NCBI GenBank assembly: GCA_022841545.1
Contig: JALHRF010000012.1
Span: 1 to 48,961, forward strand
DNA: 48,961 nt
Direction of reading: 5' to 3'
Origin: Bauldia sp.
GTDB lineage: Bacteria > Pseudomonadota > Alphaproteobacteria > Rhizobiales > Kaistiaceae
Shown: piece after piece, positions 40,837-48,961 of the stretch
Numbering within the stretch: the stretch's first letter is position 1
Layout of the letters: each line of letters starts with the position of its first letter
The notes under the pieces: generated by a model
Databases searched by the model: none
Told to the model about the DNA's origin: nothing
The model's input: only the letters and a program-made list of their open reading frames with translations
Position numbers and translations under genes: made by a program

Positions 40837-42614
40837 CGAAGCCCGCCACAAGTCCTGCTTTCAAGACCAGACTGCGGCGACCCCTGCACGTCATTGGGGC
40901 GGGGCTGGCAGCGGTTCTAGCCGAAAACCTGGAAGCTAAATATATCCTTGGATCCTAAGCGTAAATCTTGATCGACGAGAAGTGAAGAGCGGTTCTCATC
41001 GGCGAATAAATGGAAAGATATCGGCCCTTTCTCCCTAGTAGCGGTGTTACCGACGCTGGGCCCTTCGGTTTGAGAAAATCCGGGGAGAAATTAATGGGAT
41101 ACATGCTATCAATTGAATAGAACGGTTCATCGCTTACAGACACGAATATATGTCTCGCCCTCTCCTGAAGTCCGTCCAGTCGATTCTTGATCACCAAGTA
41201 CTGTAATGCATAAGACTGTTCCAAGTCGATCGTAATGCTTTGGTCTGCTGCTATCGCTGTATGAAAAAAGAATTTCGGCTGTTCTTCAACCTTACCTTCC
41301 GAGGGGTAATGTCCATGTCCTTGGCTTAGTCGAAATGTCTTGCCTTTCGCAAGGTCGACCCTCGTCTCCAACTCTGAAGATTTCGGCGTCGACGCCGAGC
41401 CGGATTCGATCCGTAACGAGTTGTAGAGATTGCGTATCGCCAGCTGGTTGATTGTATTTGTGTCTACGACCTCGGCGCGCAAAGCCGACCGCTCCCAATC
41501 AGCAAAATCCAAGTTGTCGCGCAAGACTTTAAGTTGGGACTCAATGCTCCTCTGTTTCGTCAACAGCCACTTCTCATTAAGATGGATGGGTGGATTCGCG
41601 CGAATATTCCAACTTATATCCAGCGGATGTGGAAGTTGCGGCTCAAAAAATGAGCCTTCCTCTCCCGCGAATCGATCGCGGCGTAAATACGTCAACTCGA
41701 TTATATTGGGGACGTTCATCCCGGTTGCGTTATCGAGATAGTCTCCACAGCAGTTGTTCGGATGCGCATGTACGCAAATATGCGTTGCCGAAAGTTTCTG
41801 AAGTAGTGGACCGACTTCCTTGTCCAAGAGATTTGGCTGCCTGAATGCGCCGAGCCCGTGCAGTTCGATCACGATAATACGAAAACGATCAATGACGGAG
41901 TCTTTTGCGGATAGAAGATTGCGATACTCCGCGCCCTCGATATCCATTTGGAGAATCAGATCGTCACGCGGGTCTGGAGAATACTGAGCGACCCAGTCTT
42001 CAAGAGAAATACTATTCTCAGCGCCGTCGACATCCAGCCACTTCTTTTGGAATGTCTGCATATTTGCAATGAGTGGTGTCTCGAAATTGTCAAGGTCACT
42101 GGAGTAATCGCACATATGGCATTTAACCCCAAACTGCTTAGTAAGTTCGTCCTCGAAGTGTTTGAAGTTATTGACTCCGGGTGAGAAACACGCGTCGATT
42201 CCGTCGAAATCGTCGGGAATCAAATATGCTCCATCATGTTCACCGCCGATCCGGATGAGTTGGACCGGACTAGCTTTGGGCATCATCGATTTCAGTAGAT
42301 CTGTCGAAGAATGGACGCCCATACTAAGCCTACACCTCTCGCTCTGGCGTTTGTCGTAGGGATTGGTCGCCGAAAAACGTTCGTTGAGCAGCCCTTTTGC
42401 CGCAAGTGTGGCCCTAAGGTATGGGAATTGGCAAGGCCGAACCTGACCAATGGGTCGCCGGCTGCCCTGGAGGTCCACAACATGGCCGAGAGGCGGGCCA
42501 GACGTTGGGACTCGTGGAGCGAGTTTGACATTGGAGTCCCAGTTGGTCTCGGGCAGTTCTCAAATGTCAGATTCAGAAGCTCCAGTAGAAGCATCTAGTT
42601 GCTAGCGGTGGGCC
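40837..42614. other. Low-GC islet, probably acquired
   Basis: Base composition drops from the surrounding GC-rich level to roughly 45-50% by eye between about 40900 and 42600. The islet carries one minus-strand methyltransferase gene (40955-42322) plus about 280 bp of non-coding sequence upstream of it. It is bracketed by the end of the transpeptidase gene and a diverged copy of that end. No integrase, transposase or clear target duplication was found. Acquisition by transfer is inferred from composition and the flanking repeat. Confidence 0.65.
40955..42322 (-). CDS. FkbM-type methyltransferase with C-terminal discoidin-like domain
   Basis: A 455-residue protein in the low-GC islet. Residues 18-190 fit FkbM-type SAM-dependent methyltransferases: VQLIRIGGEHDGAYLIPDDF, ACFSPGVNNFKHFEDEL, LILQMDIEGAEYRNLL (the family's D-x-E-G-A-E at 127-132) and RIIVIELHGL. 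A middle region with charged helices follows (about 240-300). Residues 320-455 resemble an F5/8 type C (discoidin) sugar-binding fold: AADQSITIDLEQSYALQYLVIKN and HIFVSVSDEPFYSIDS. That suggests methylation of a surface glycan, though the acceptor is unknown. The ATG at 42322 removes 52 dissimilar residues. Codon use is less GC-biased than in its neighbours, consistent with transfer. Confidence 0.72.
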   Translation of the reverse strand: MGVHSSTDLLKSMMPKASPVQLIRIGGEHDGAYLIPDDFDGIDACFSPGVNNFKHFEDELTKQFGVKCHMCDYSSDLDNFETPLIANMQTFQKKWLDVDGAENSISLEDWVAQYSPDPRDDLILQMDIEGAEYRNLLSAKDSVIDRFRIIVIELHGLGAFRQPNLLDKEVGPLLQKLSATHICVHAHPNNCCGDYLDNATGMNVPNIIELTYLRRDRFAGEEGSFFEPQLPHPLDISWNIRANPPIHLNEKWLLTKQRSIESQLKVLRDNLDFADWERSALRAEVVDTNTINQLAIRNLYNSLRIESGSASTPKSSELETRVDLAKGKTFRLSQGHGHYPSEGKVEEQPKFFFHTAIAADQSITIDLEQSYALQYLVIKNRLDGLQERARHIFVSVSDEPFYSIDSMYPINFSPDFLKPKGPASVTPLLGRKGRYLSIYSPMRTALHFSSIKIYA

Positions 42615-42684
42615 GCGGGCGGCACCATGTTCCTGCCGAGCGGGCTCGACGTCCCGCGGGGGAGGAGTCGAAGCGGCGCCGGCC
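42323..42684. other. Gap between the islet gene and the GST gene
   Basis: A 362-bp stretch, low-GC until about 42600. Short open frames exist on both strands (one of 95-100 codons each way) but neither resembles a known protein or has good codon bias. The right end holds the diverged copy of the transpeptidase gene end (42615-42658). Confidence 0.45.
42615..42658 (+). repeat. Diverged copy of the transpeptidase gene end, right flank of the islet
   Basis: Read in frame this gives GGTMFLPSGLDVP, against GGTKFLPSGFDVA at the true gene end. 37 of 44 bases match 40777-40820. The copy lacks the stop codon and the rest of the gene, so it is a remnant. Confidence 0.7.
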
Positions 42685-43365
42685 TCACCGCACTGGCGCG
42701 TCGACCTGCCGCTCGGGCAGGCTGTCGGCGAAGGCCGGCATCGCCAGGCATCGCTCGTGGATGCGGGCGAGGGTCGCGAAGGGCTTCACGTCCACACCGA
42801 AGGTCGTCGCGCCGATCAGCTGCGGAAACACCACGCAGTCGGCGAGGCCCGGCGCATCGCCGATGCAGAATGTTCCCGCGTGCCTCGAGACCAGCCGTTC
42901 GAGCTCGGGCAGCGTGGCCTCGAGATGCGCCCTGGTGAACTCCCGACAGGCGCCGTCGGCGCCGAGGGCATGGGTCTCGAGGCCGAAGACCTGGACCATT
43001 CGCCGTCGCGTCACACCAGGCAACTGGAACGGCTGCATGAAGCTCGCGACAAAGGCTGCGATCTCGCGCGCGGCGAAGCGATGCTCGATGGTTCGGGGCA
43101 GCAGGCGGACGCCGCGATCCGGGAAACGCTCGTCGAGATATTCGAGGATGGGGACGGACTGGCTGAGGGTCAGCCCGTCGATCAGCAGCACCGGCACCTG
43201 GGCGCCGGGATGGATGCTGCGAAACGCGTCCGCGGTCTGCTCCGACCGCAAGAGGTCGATCGGACGATACTCGACCTCGATGCCCTTCAGGCCGAGGCCG
43301 ATCCGCACGCGCTGGGACGAACCCGAGCGCCAGTTCCCGTAGAGGATCGGCTTCGAGACGGACAT
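42685..43365 (-). CDS. Zeta-class glutathione S-transferase, maleylacetoacetate isomerase-like
   Basis: A 226-residue GST-fold protein. Residues 1-85 are the thioredoxin-like domain: ILYGNWRSGSSQRVRIGLGLKG has the SxS-x-RVR pattern of zeta-class enzymes with the catalytic serine region at about 14-17, and GAQVPVLLIDG followed by LSQSVPILEYLDERFP is the glutathione-binding part. The helical C-terminal domain includes AREIAAFVASFMQPFQLPGV and GDAPGLADCVVFPQL. Such enzymes isomerise maleylacetoacetate in tyrosine breakdown, but the immediate neighbours are not tyrosine-catabolic genes, so a general GST role is also possible. It is divergent from the GAF-sulfotransferase gene, 183 bp away. Confidence 0.78.
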   Translation of the reverse strand: MSVSKPILYGNWRSGSSQRVRIGLGLKGIEVEYRPIDLLRSEQTADAFRSIHPGAQVPVLLIDGLTLSQSVPILEYLDERFPDRGVRLLPRTIEHRFAAREIAAFVASFMQPFQLPGVTRRRMVQVFGLETHALGADGACREFTRAHLEATLPELERLVSRHAGTFCIGDAPGLADCVVFPQLIGATTFGVDVKPFATLARIHERCLAMPAFADSLPERQVDAPVR

Positions 43366-43548
43366 AGCGGGCTCCCGGACCAGTGAATGGCGCGAGCGAC
43401 AGGGTCATCGTCACGCAGGGCCGGCTCCATCTAGCCGGTCCGCACCGACACGGATGTGTCCCAGTTCACTGACGCGCCGGCGCCGGCAAGCTCATCACTT
43501 GCGGAACAAGGGCCAGCCGGCCCCCCCGCGGATCGGAGGAGTGTCGTC

Positions 43549-45105
43549 ATGTCGTCGGAAGCGCTGCAGCGTCTCAGACAGGCCACCCATCGCCGCGAGG
43601 AGTTGCGCCGCGAATGGGATCAGGCCCGCAATCGCGATCTGCTCGGCCTCCTGCTCCTGACGCTGCCGCCGCTGTTCGGCGCCGAGCGCGGGGGTCTCTT
43701 TGTGCTCGACCCGACGAACCAAAGACTCTGGCTCGAGGCTGGCACCGGCGTGGCGGAGCGTCGGATCGTCGTCGATGTCGACGGCTCGCTGGTCGGCGAG
43801 GCGCTCCGCGAAGGGTCGACGATCGCGCGCGACGGGCTGGAAAGCGCCCCGGGCCAGCACCGATCGGTGGCCGCCGTCACCGGTTTTTCCGTGCGCAACG
43901 CCCTCACCGCACCGGTGTTCGACGTGACGACCGGACAGGCCATCGGCGCCGTCCAGGTGCTCAACAAGGCAGGCGACGCGCCATGGAGCGAGGCGGAGAA
44001 GCTTCGGCTTCGCGACATCGCGCATGTGATCGGCCCGACCGTCAGCCTGATGCATGCGGGGCAGCACCTCCTCACCGCCGCGCGTACGCTCGACGATGAG
44101 ATCCGCAGCCTCGACCGCCAGGAAAGCGCCATCCGCGGCGGGCGGATGCTGCGCACCTTCGATCCGGTGGAGCCGCTCGACGAGCACGGGTTCCTGCATC
44201 ACCGCGTCAACGGCAAGCTCTACCCGCCCTTCATCGACCGGACCGCGATCGACGCGCTCAGGGAAACCTGGGACACCGACGCCGACGATGTCTTCATCGC
44301 CACCCACCAGAAGGTCGGGACCCACCTTGCCAAGAAGTTCGCCGTGGAACTCGTTCGCCAGGCGCTCGACCTGCCGGCCGGCAACGCCTACGAGACCGGC
44401 GACATCGGGCACGACACCGTGCCGTGGCCCGAGGTCATGTACTCGCAGCACGGCCGCGCCTACTGGGAGCGCCATGTCGAGCGGATCAAGGGCTATCCGC
44501 GGATCTGGTACATCCACTGCGCCTACGAGGACCTGCCGGTGCGCCGCATCCATCCCGACACGCGGTTCCTCGTGGTGTTCCGCGATCCGCGCGCGGTCGC
44601 GGTGTCGCAATACTTCTTCTGGAAGAAGCATCCCCTCCTCAAGGTCGACCCGCAGCTCGACCTCGACAGCTTCGTCGAGCGCTTCGTCGACGGCGACCTC
44701 TATTTCGGCGACTACCACCGCCACGTCACCGGCTGGCTGCAGCGCTCCGACCAGCGCATCGCGCCCGACCGGCTGATGGCGCTGCGCTACGAGGATCTGG
44801 TCGAGCGGAAGGAGGATTGCGCGGTCGAGATCAACAGCTTCCTGGGGCAATCCCGCACGCTCTCGCCCGAGCAGTTGCGGGCCGTGGTCGACAGCACCGA
44901 TTTCGACGCCATGAAAACGGAACTCACCGAGAATCCGCAGAGCTTCCACCTCGACCCGAAGGTCTATTTCCGCGCCGGCAAGACGCGGGACTGGGAACAG
45001 CATCTGTCGCCGCTGGCGGTCGAGGCGATCGACCAGAAGACGCGGGCGCTGTGGGGCGGAAGCCTGGACACCCCGCCGCTCGACGGTGCGCGGACGCTCG
45101 CCTGA
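43549..45105 (+). CDS. GAF-domain/sulfotransferase fusion protein
   Basis: A 518-residue cytosolic protein joining two domains rarely seen together. Residues about 30-170 form a GAF sensor domain (GGLFVLDPTNQRLWLEAGTGV, GSLVGEALREGSTI, LTAPVFDVTTGQAIGAVQVLNK). Residues about 230-510 form a PAPS-dependent sulfotransferase domain: the 5'-phosphosulfate loop IATHQKVGTHLAKKF with K245, a catalytic-base candidate H323 in PRIWYIH, the 3'-phosphate loop VVFRDPRAVAVSQYF with R345 and S353, LRYEDLV, and FRAGKTRDWEQHL near 484-496. The ATG at 43549 has a strong GGAGGAG seven bases upstream; a GTG at 43456 is in frame but weaker. Donor-binding motifs look intact, so activity is likely; the acceptor and the GAF ligand are unknown. 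Confidence 0.85.
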   Translation: MSSEALQRLRQATHRREELRREWDQARNRDLLGLLLLTLPPLFGAERGGLFVLDPTNQRLWLEAGTGVAERRIVVDVDGSLVGEALREGSTIARDGLESAPGQHRSVAAVTGFSVRNALTAPVFDVTTGQAIGAVQVLNKAGDAPWSEAEKLRLRDIAHVIGPTVSLMHAGQHLLTAARTLDDEIRSLDRQESAIRGGRMLRTFDPVEPLDEHGFLHHRVNGKLYPPFIDRTAIDALRETWDTDADDVFIATHQKVGTHLAKKFAVELVRQALDLPAGNAYETGDIGHDTVPWPEVMYSQHGRAYWERHVERIKGYPRIWYIHCAYEDLPVRRIHPDTRFLVVFRDPRAVAVSQYFFWKKHPLLKVDPQLDLDSFVERFVDGDLYFGDYHRHVTGWLQRSDQRIAPDRLMALRYEDLVERKEDCAVEINSFLGQSRTLSPEQLRAVVDSTDFDAMKTELTENPQSFHLDPKVYFRAGKTRDWEQHLSPLAVEAIDQKTRALWGGSLDTPPLDGARTLA

Positions 45106-45138
45106 CCCGGCGATGCGCCGCGCCGGCGGAGGATGCCG

Positions 45139-46053
45139 TTAGACGCCTTCGATCTCGCCCGGCGCGAACACCGTCAAAGCGCCCTTGAGCACGGAGAATT
45201 CCGCCGGGGTCTTCGTCGTGACCTCGCCGTCGGTGTTCACCGGCATCGGTTCCGGCGTCTCGATCCGGACCGTCGCGCCGCGGAAGTAGGCGACGTCATC
45301 GAGTTCGACCAGCGTGCCGTCGCGGAGCCGTGGGGCGAGGGCAATCAGCTCGGGGACAGAGGCCGTTTCGATCGCGTAGACGTCGAGTACGCCGTCGTCG
45401 ATGGCCGCCTCGGGGCTGACCGTCAGGCCGCCGCCGAAGTGGATGCCGTTGCCGATCGCGATCTGGTAGGCGCGCACCGACTCCGACCGTTCGCCGCAGG
45501 TGATCCGCGCCTGGAAGGGCTCGGCTTCGTTGAGCGCGCTCGCCGCGGCGACGACATAGCTGAAGATGCCCCACTGGCGCTTGAGTTCCTCGTCCTGCTT
45601 CTCGGCGATGTTCACCGAGAGGCCGATGCTGGCGACATTGAGGAAGTATGCGTCGTTGACCGTGCCGACGTCGATCCGGCGGGTCGCGCCATCGACGATC
45701 ACCCCGGCGGCGGCGACCGGATCGACCGGGATGCCGAGGGTGAGCGCAAGGTCGTTGGCGGTGCCGAAGGGCAGGATGCCGACCGGCTTTCCCGCCTCGA
45801 TCAGCGCCGGGATGGCCCCGTTCACCGTGCCGTCGCCACCGGCCACGACGATCGCGTCGACGCTGCCGGCGCATTCCCGAATGACGTTCGCGAGGGAGTC
45901 GCCGTCGGCGCTCTGGCGGATATCGAGATCGAAGCCGCTCCCCGCGAGGCAGGCGACGGCGCCCCCCAGCGACGCCTTGGCACGGGACGCGTGGAGATTG
46001 ACGACGAGGAGGAGCCGCGGCGGCCGCCGCCCGGCGTCACGTGGCTGCTGCAT
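45139..46053 (-). CDS. Diacylglycerol-kinase-family lipid kinase (YegS-like)
   Basis: A lipid or sphingoid kinase of the DAGK catalytic family, about 304 residues. LLLVVNLHASRAKAS opens the domain, AIVVAGGDGTVNGAIPAL is the nucleotide-binding glycine motif, and GILPFGTANDLALTLGIP is the second conserved block. IGNGIHFGGGLTVSPEAAIDDGVLDV is the C-terminal metal/lipid region and PVNTDGEV carries the late conserved DGE. Its substrate is not fixed by sequence. The ATG at 46053 overlaps the upstream membrane protein gene by 17 bp; a longer in-frame start at 46095 would overlap by 59 bp. It converges on the GAF-sulfotransferase gene across 33 bp. Confidence 0.88.
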   Translation of the reverse strand: MQQPRDAGRRPPRLLLVVNLHASRAKASLGGAVACLAGSGFDLDIRQSADGDSLANVIRECAGSVDAIVVAGGDGTVNGAIPALIEAGKPVGILPFGTANDLALTLGIPVDPVAAAGVIVDGATRRIDVGTVNDAYFLNVASIGLSVNIAEKQDEELKRQWGIFSYVVAAASALNEAEPFQARITCGERSESVRAYQIAIGNGIHFGGGLTVSPEAAIDDGVLDVYAIETASVPELIALAPRLRDGTLVELDDVAYFRGATVRIETPEPMPVNTDGEVTTKTPAEFSVLKGALTVFAPGEIEGV

Positions 46054-47038
46054 GCTTGCCGACCTCCGCCCGGAACTCGCGCTCGTCGCGGGCAAGCGCT
46101 GCCGCGAGGCCGGCGACCCCTTGCCTCAGGTTGCCGACCGACCGCAGGACGGCGTCGCGGGTCGCCGAGGCATTGTCGGCGCCGGTCCTGCCCCGCTGCT
46201 CGATATATTCGATCAGAGCAAGCGCGTTCGCGAGCAGGAGATCGTTGACGCGATAGCAGTCCATCACCCTCAGCGCATTGCCGGGACGCCAGACGGCGCC
46301 GAGCACGGCGTGGATGGAGTGGTAGATGATCTCGGCCGAAAAGCCGGAGACGCGGGCGAACCCGGAGAGACGGACGACGAGGCCGTTCGCCTCGCCGAGC
46401 GCCGCCTCCGGCGCGCCGGCGGCATGGCTGCGCTGGCGTAACCCCGCGAGCAGGCTCTCCAGCTCGCCGGACTTCACGGCGAGCGAGCCGAGCTCGAGTT
46501 GCCAAGCGTAGTAGGCGTCGAGAATGGGCGTGACCTCCGCGAGCGTCAATGGAGGCGCGCTGCCCCACGGCATGGAAACCGAGGACCCGGTCGGCGCGGG
46601 ATCTGTGGAGCGGGAAACCTCGCGGAGCGCGTCGAGGAGCGGCTTCATCATGTGGACCATGGTCTTGATGCATGCGCCGATGCCGGCGAGAAGCACGATA
46701 TTGGCGACGAACTGGTCGCGGAGGGTTTCTTCGATCGCGGCGATCTCGGTCCGCCTCGCCGCCTCGGCGCGGCGGCTTTCGTCCTCCGCCTCGCGACGCC
46801 GCCGCTGCTGCCGGATACGAGCGAGGATCAGGGTCGACAGGATCGTGGTGAAGAACAGGATGACGGCATATTCGAAGATCGCGCCGACCAGGCCGAGCGT
46901 CACCTCGCCTCCCGGCCGGAGCTCGTCCATCCAGAACGGAAACGCATACCAGAGGGCGAATGCGCCTATCGCAGCAAGAAGCGCGACGGTTGCGCCGAGC
47001 AGCGCGTAGTAGAACCAGCCTCCACCGGCGGCCCGCAC
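46037..47038 (-). CDS. Unrecognised membrane protein between secA and the DAGK-like gene
   Basis: A 333-residue protein that I do not recognise. It has two N-terminal membrane helices (about residues 9-34 and 47-74), a highly charged helix (75-105, RIRQQRRRREAEDESRRAEAARR) and a third hydrophobic stretch (about 110-126). The C-terminal two thirds is helical and soluble (YYAWQLELGSLAVKSGELESLL; RVNDLLLANALALIEYIEQRG). The arrangement resembles membrane-anchored signalling or scaffold proteins, but no known catalytic motif was seen. Start is GTG at 47038, 7 bp after the secA stop; its end overlaps the DAGK-like gene, so the three may be cotranscribed. Confidence 0.6.
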   Translation of the reverse strand: MRAAGGGWFYYALLGATVALLAAIGAFALWYAFPFWMDELRPGGEVTLGLVGAIFEYAVILFFTTILSTLILARIRQQRRRREAEDESRRAEAARRTEIAAIEETLRDQFVANIVLLAGIGACIKTMVHMMKPLLDALREVSRSTDPAPTGSSVSMPWGSAPPLTLAEVTPILDAYYAWQLELGSLAVKSGELESLLAGLRQRSHAAGAPEAALGEANGLVVRLSGFARVSGFSAEIIYHSIHAVLGAVWRPGNALRVMDCYRVNDLLLANALALIEYIEQRGRTGADNASATRDAVLRSVGNLRQGVAGLAAALARDEREFRAEVGKHAAAT

Positions 47039-47045
47039 GGGCCGC

Positions 47046-48961
47046 TCAGGCGAAGCGGCCGTGGCAGTGCTTGAACTTCTTGCCCGAGCCGCAGGGGCAG
47101 GGCGCGTTCCGCTGCACCTTGCCCCAGGTCGAGGGATCGTTGGGATCGATCTCGGCGCTTGCCGTCCGCGCGTTCCGCGCCGGCTGGAAGCCGTCGAGCG
47201 CGTCGGGGTCGCTCATCTCGTTGAGCCCGGTGAGCGGATCGAGGTGGGTCTCCTCGAGCGTCGCGAGGTCGTCCTCGGGCACGAGCGGCGGCGGGCGCTG
47301 AACGATCTCGACCCGCATCAGCTGCGACGATACCGCCTCGCGGAGGCGGCCGAGCATCGTCTGGAACAGTTCGAACGCCTCGGTCTTGTACTCGTTCAGC
47401 GGATCACGCTGGGCGTAGCCGCGGAAGCCGATGACCTGGCGGAGATGGTCGAGGGTGACCAGGTGCTCGCGCCAGAGGTGGTCGAGCGTCTGCAGGAGGA
47501 CCGCCTTCTCGACCTGGCGCATGACCTCCGGGCCGAAGCGCACCGCGCGGCTCGCCGCGGCCTCGTCGGCGGCCTTCGTCAGGCGCTCCCTCACCTCGTC
47601 GTCGGCGATGCCCTCTTCCTTCGCCCAGTCCGCGACCGGCAGGTCGAGATTGAGGGCCTGGATCGCGGCGTCATGCAGGCCGGCGGCATCCCACTGCTCG
47701 GGATAGGCCTTCTCGGGGATGTGCTTGGCGACGAGGTCGCCGATCACTTCGTGCCGCATGTCGGCGACCGTCTCGGTGACGGTCTCCTGGCCCATCAGGT
47801 CGATCCGCTGCTCGAAGATGACGCGGCGCTGGTCGTTCATCACGTCGTCGAACTTGAGGAGGTTCTTGCGGATGTCGAAGTTGCGCGCCTCGACCTTCTG
47901 CTGCGCCTTCTCCAGGGCCCGGTTGATCCAGGGATGGATGATCGCTTCATCCTCCTTGAGGCCGAGCTTCTGCAGCATCCCCTCCATGCGCTCGGCCATG
48001 AAGATGCGCATCAGGTCGTCCTGCAGCGACAGGAAGAAGCGCGACTGGCCGGGGTCGCCCTGGCGGCCTGAGCGGCCGCGGAGCTGGTTGTCGATACGCC
48101 GGCTTTCGTGGCGCTCGGTGCCGATAATGCAGAGGCCGCCCGCGGCGAGGGCCTTGTCCTTGAGGCGGGCAACCTCCTCGCGGATTTCCTTTTCCCTGGC
48201 ATCGCGTTCCGGCCCGGCCGGCATGTCGGCGAGCTCGTGGCGCACCCGCATGTCGGCATTGCCGCCGAGCTGGATGTCGGTGCCGCGGCCAGCCATGTTG
48301 GTGGCGATGGTCACCGCGCCCGGAACGCCCGCCTGGGAGACGATGGTCGCCTCCTGCTCGTGGTAGCGGGCATTGAGGATGGTGAAGTTCTTCTCCGTGG
48401 CGTGCCGGTCGGAGAACAGCTCGGCCAGGTCCGTTGCATCGGCAAAGTCGCGCTGGCGCCAGCCCTTACTCCGCAGGAGCGCCGCAAGCTTCTCCGATTT
48501 CTCGATCGAGGTGGTGCCGACGAGGACCGGCTGGCCGCGGGACTTCGCCTCCTCGATGAGGTTGAGGATCGCCTTGAACTTCTCGTCCGCGGTCCGGTAG
48601 ACCTCGTCGTCGGTGTCCTTGCGGATCATCGGGCGATTGGTGGGGACCTCGATCACCTCGAGCCCGTAGATGTTGCCGAACTCCTCGGCCTCGGTGGACG
48701 CGGTGCCGGTCATCCCGCCGAGTTTCTTGTACATGCGGAAGTAGTTCTGGAACGTGATCGAGGCCAGAGTCTGGTTCTCGGGCTGGATCTGGACGTGCTC
48801 CTTGGCCTCGAGCGCCTGGTGCAGCCCCTCCGAATAGCGCCGTCCGGGCATCATGCGGCCGGTGAATTCGTCGATGATCACCACCTCGCCGTTCCGCACG
48901 ATGTAGTCCTTGTCGCGCTGGAACAGGCGATGGGCGCGGAGCCCCTGGTTGATGTGGTGGA
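47046..48961 (-). CDS. secA: Preprotein translocase ATPase SecA, 5' part cut by window edge
   Basis: Motor ATPase of the Sec export pathway. The visible C-terminal part (about 638 residues) starts inside the protein at [20 protein letters not shown] and runs to the stop at 47046. It has [43 protein letters not shown], the second ATPase half with [17 protein letters not shown] and [30 protein letters not shown] of the helical scaffold, and the zinc-binding SEC-C tail [16 protein letters not shown], which binds SecB and lipids. The first part of the protein lies beyond the right edge. The internal GTG at 48899 is not the start. Confidence 0.97.
   Translation of the reverse strand, partial: HHINQGLRAHRLFQRDKDYIVRNGEVVIIDEFTGRMMPGRRYSEGLHQALEAKEHVQIQPENQTLASITFQNYFRMYKKLGGMTGTASTEAEEFGNIYGLEVIEVPTNRPMIRKDTDDEVYRTADEKFKAILNLIEEAKSRGQPVLVGTTSIEKSEKLAALLRSKGWRQRDFADATDLAELFSDRHATEKNFTILNARYHEQEATIVSQAGVPGAVTIATNMAGRGTDIQLGGNADMRVRHELADMPAGPERDAREKEIREEVARLKDKALAAGGLCIIGTERHESRRIDNQLRGRSGRQGDPGQSRFFLSLQDDLMRIFMAERMEGMLQKLGLKEDEAIIHPWINRALEKAQQKVEARNFDIRKNLLKFDDVMNDQRRVIFEQRIDLMGQETVTETVADMRHEVIGDLVAKHIPEKAYPEQWDAAGLHDAAIQALNLDLPVADWAKEEGIADDEVRERLTKAADEAAASRAVRFGPEVMRQVEKAVLLQTLDHLWREHLVTLDHLRQVIGFRGYAQRDPLNEYKTEAFELFQTMLGRLREAVSSQLMRVEIVQRPPPLVPEDDLATLEETHLDPLTGLNEMSDPDALDGFQPARNARTASAEIDPNDPSTWGKVQRNAPCPCGSGKKFKHCHGRFA

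Noticed and set aside
42292-42598. Small genes in the low-GC gap before the GST gene
   Set aside because: Overlapping open frames of about 95-100 codons on both strands show no similarity, no good ribosome-binding site and no codon bias.
1-48961. tRNA, rRNA, CRISPR arrays or complete insertion sequences
   Set aside because: Reading both strands showed no cloverleaf with CCA-end context, no rRNA signature, no regularly spaced repeats and no transposase. A covariance-model scan would be the decisive check.

Overview
The window is a high-GC chromosomal segment whose gene order matches the replication-origin region of an alphaproteobacterium, most likely of the Hyphomicrobiales/Rhizobiales. The diagnostic blocks are aroE-maf-PPSR / intergenic / hemE-hemJ-rho, then mnmE-mnmG-rsmG-parA-parB with two parS sites. 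No rRNA, tRNA, CRISPR array or complete insertion sequence was seen. The species cannot be named from the sequence alone.

Layout. (1) 1-2285, minus strand: aroE (cut by the left edge), maf and the PPDK regulator. (2) 2286-2688: a 403-bp gap with DnaA-box-like sites, one exact CtrA-type site and an AT-rich tract next to hemE; this is the best candidate for oriC. (3) 2689-5842: hemE-hemJ and rho. (4) 5900-9257: a minus-strand accessory block (VapBC-type toxin-antitoxin, secreted SnoaL-like protein, YyaL-type thioredoxin-domain protein) between rho and mnmE. (5) 9294-14945: tRNA-modification genes and the chromosome-partitioning genes. (6) 14971-27041: a transport and catabolic region with an APH-like kinase, an M20 amidohydrolase, a TetR regulator, a NitT/TauT-type ABC importer, a second (PotABCD-like) ABC importer and a histidinol-dehydrogenase paralogue with altered active-site positions. 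A matching palindrome lies upstream of the M20 gene and of the first importer. (7) 27423-36820: a UvrD-like helicase, a YtcJ-type amidohydrolase, small secreted proteins and the aroK-aroB-CorC-DUF1697-MBL minus-strand run. (8) 37023-40836: a small membrane protein, xerD, accA and an L,D-transpeptidase lipoprotein. (9) 40837-42614: a low-GC islet carrying a FkbM-type methyltransferase with a discoidin-like tail, bracketed by two copies of the end of the transpeptidase gene. (10) 42685-48961: a zeta-class GST, a GAF-sulfotransferase fusion, a diacylglycerol-kinase-family protein, an unrecognised membrane protein and the 3' part of secA.

How the parts fit. The origin block couples replication (oriC candidate, CtrA site) to segregation (parS, ParA, ParB). 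Region 6 reads as one uptake-and-oxidation system for an unidentified solute, perhaps an organosulfonate, amine or N-acyl compound. The less expected items are the GAF-sulfotransferase, the low-GC methyltransferase islet, the HisD-like enzyme with its shared-operator regulon, and a paired palindromic repeat family at two sites flanking the second importer's permease genes and the HisD-like gene.
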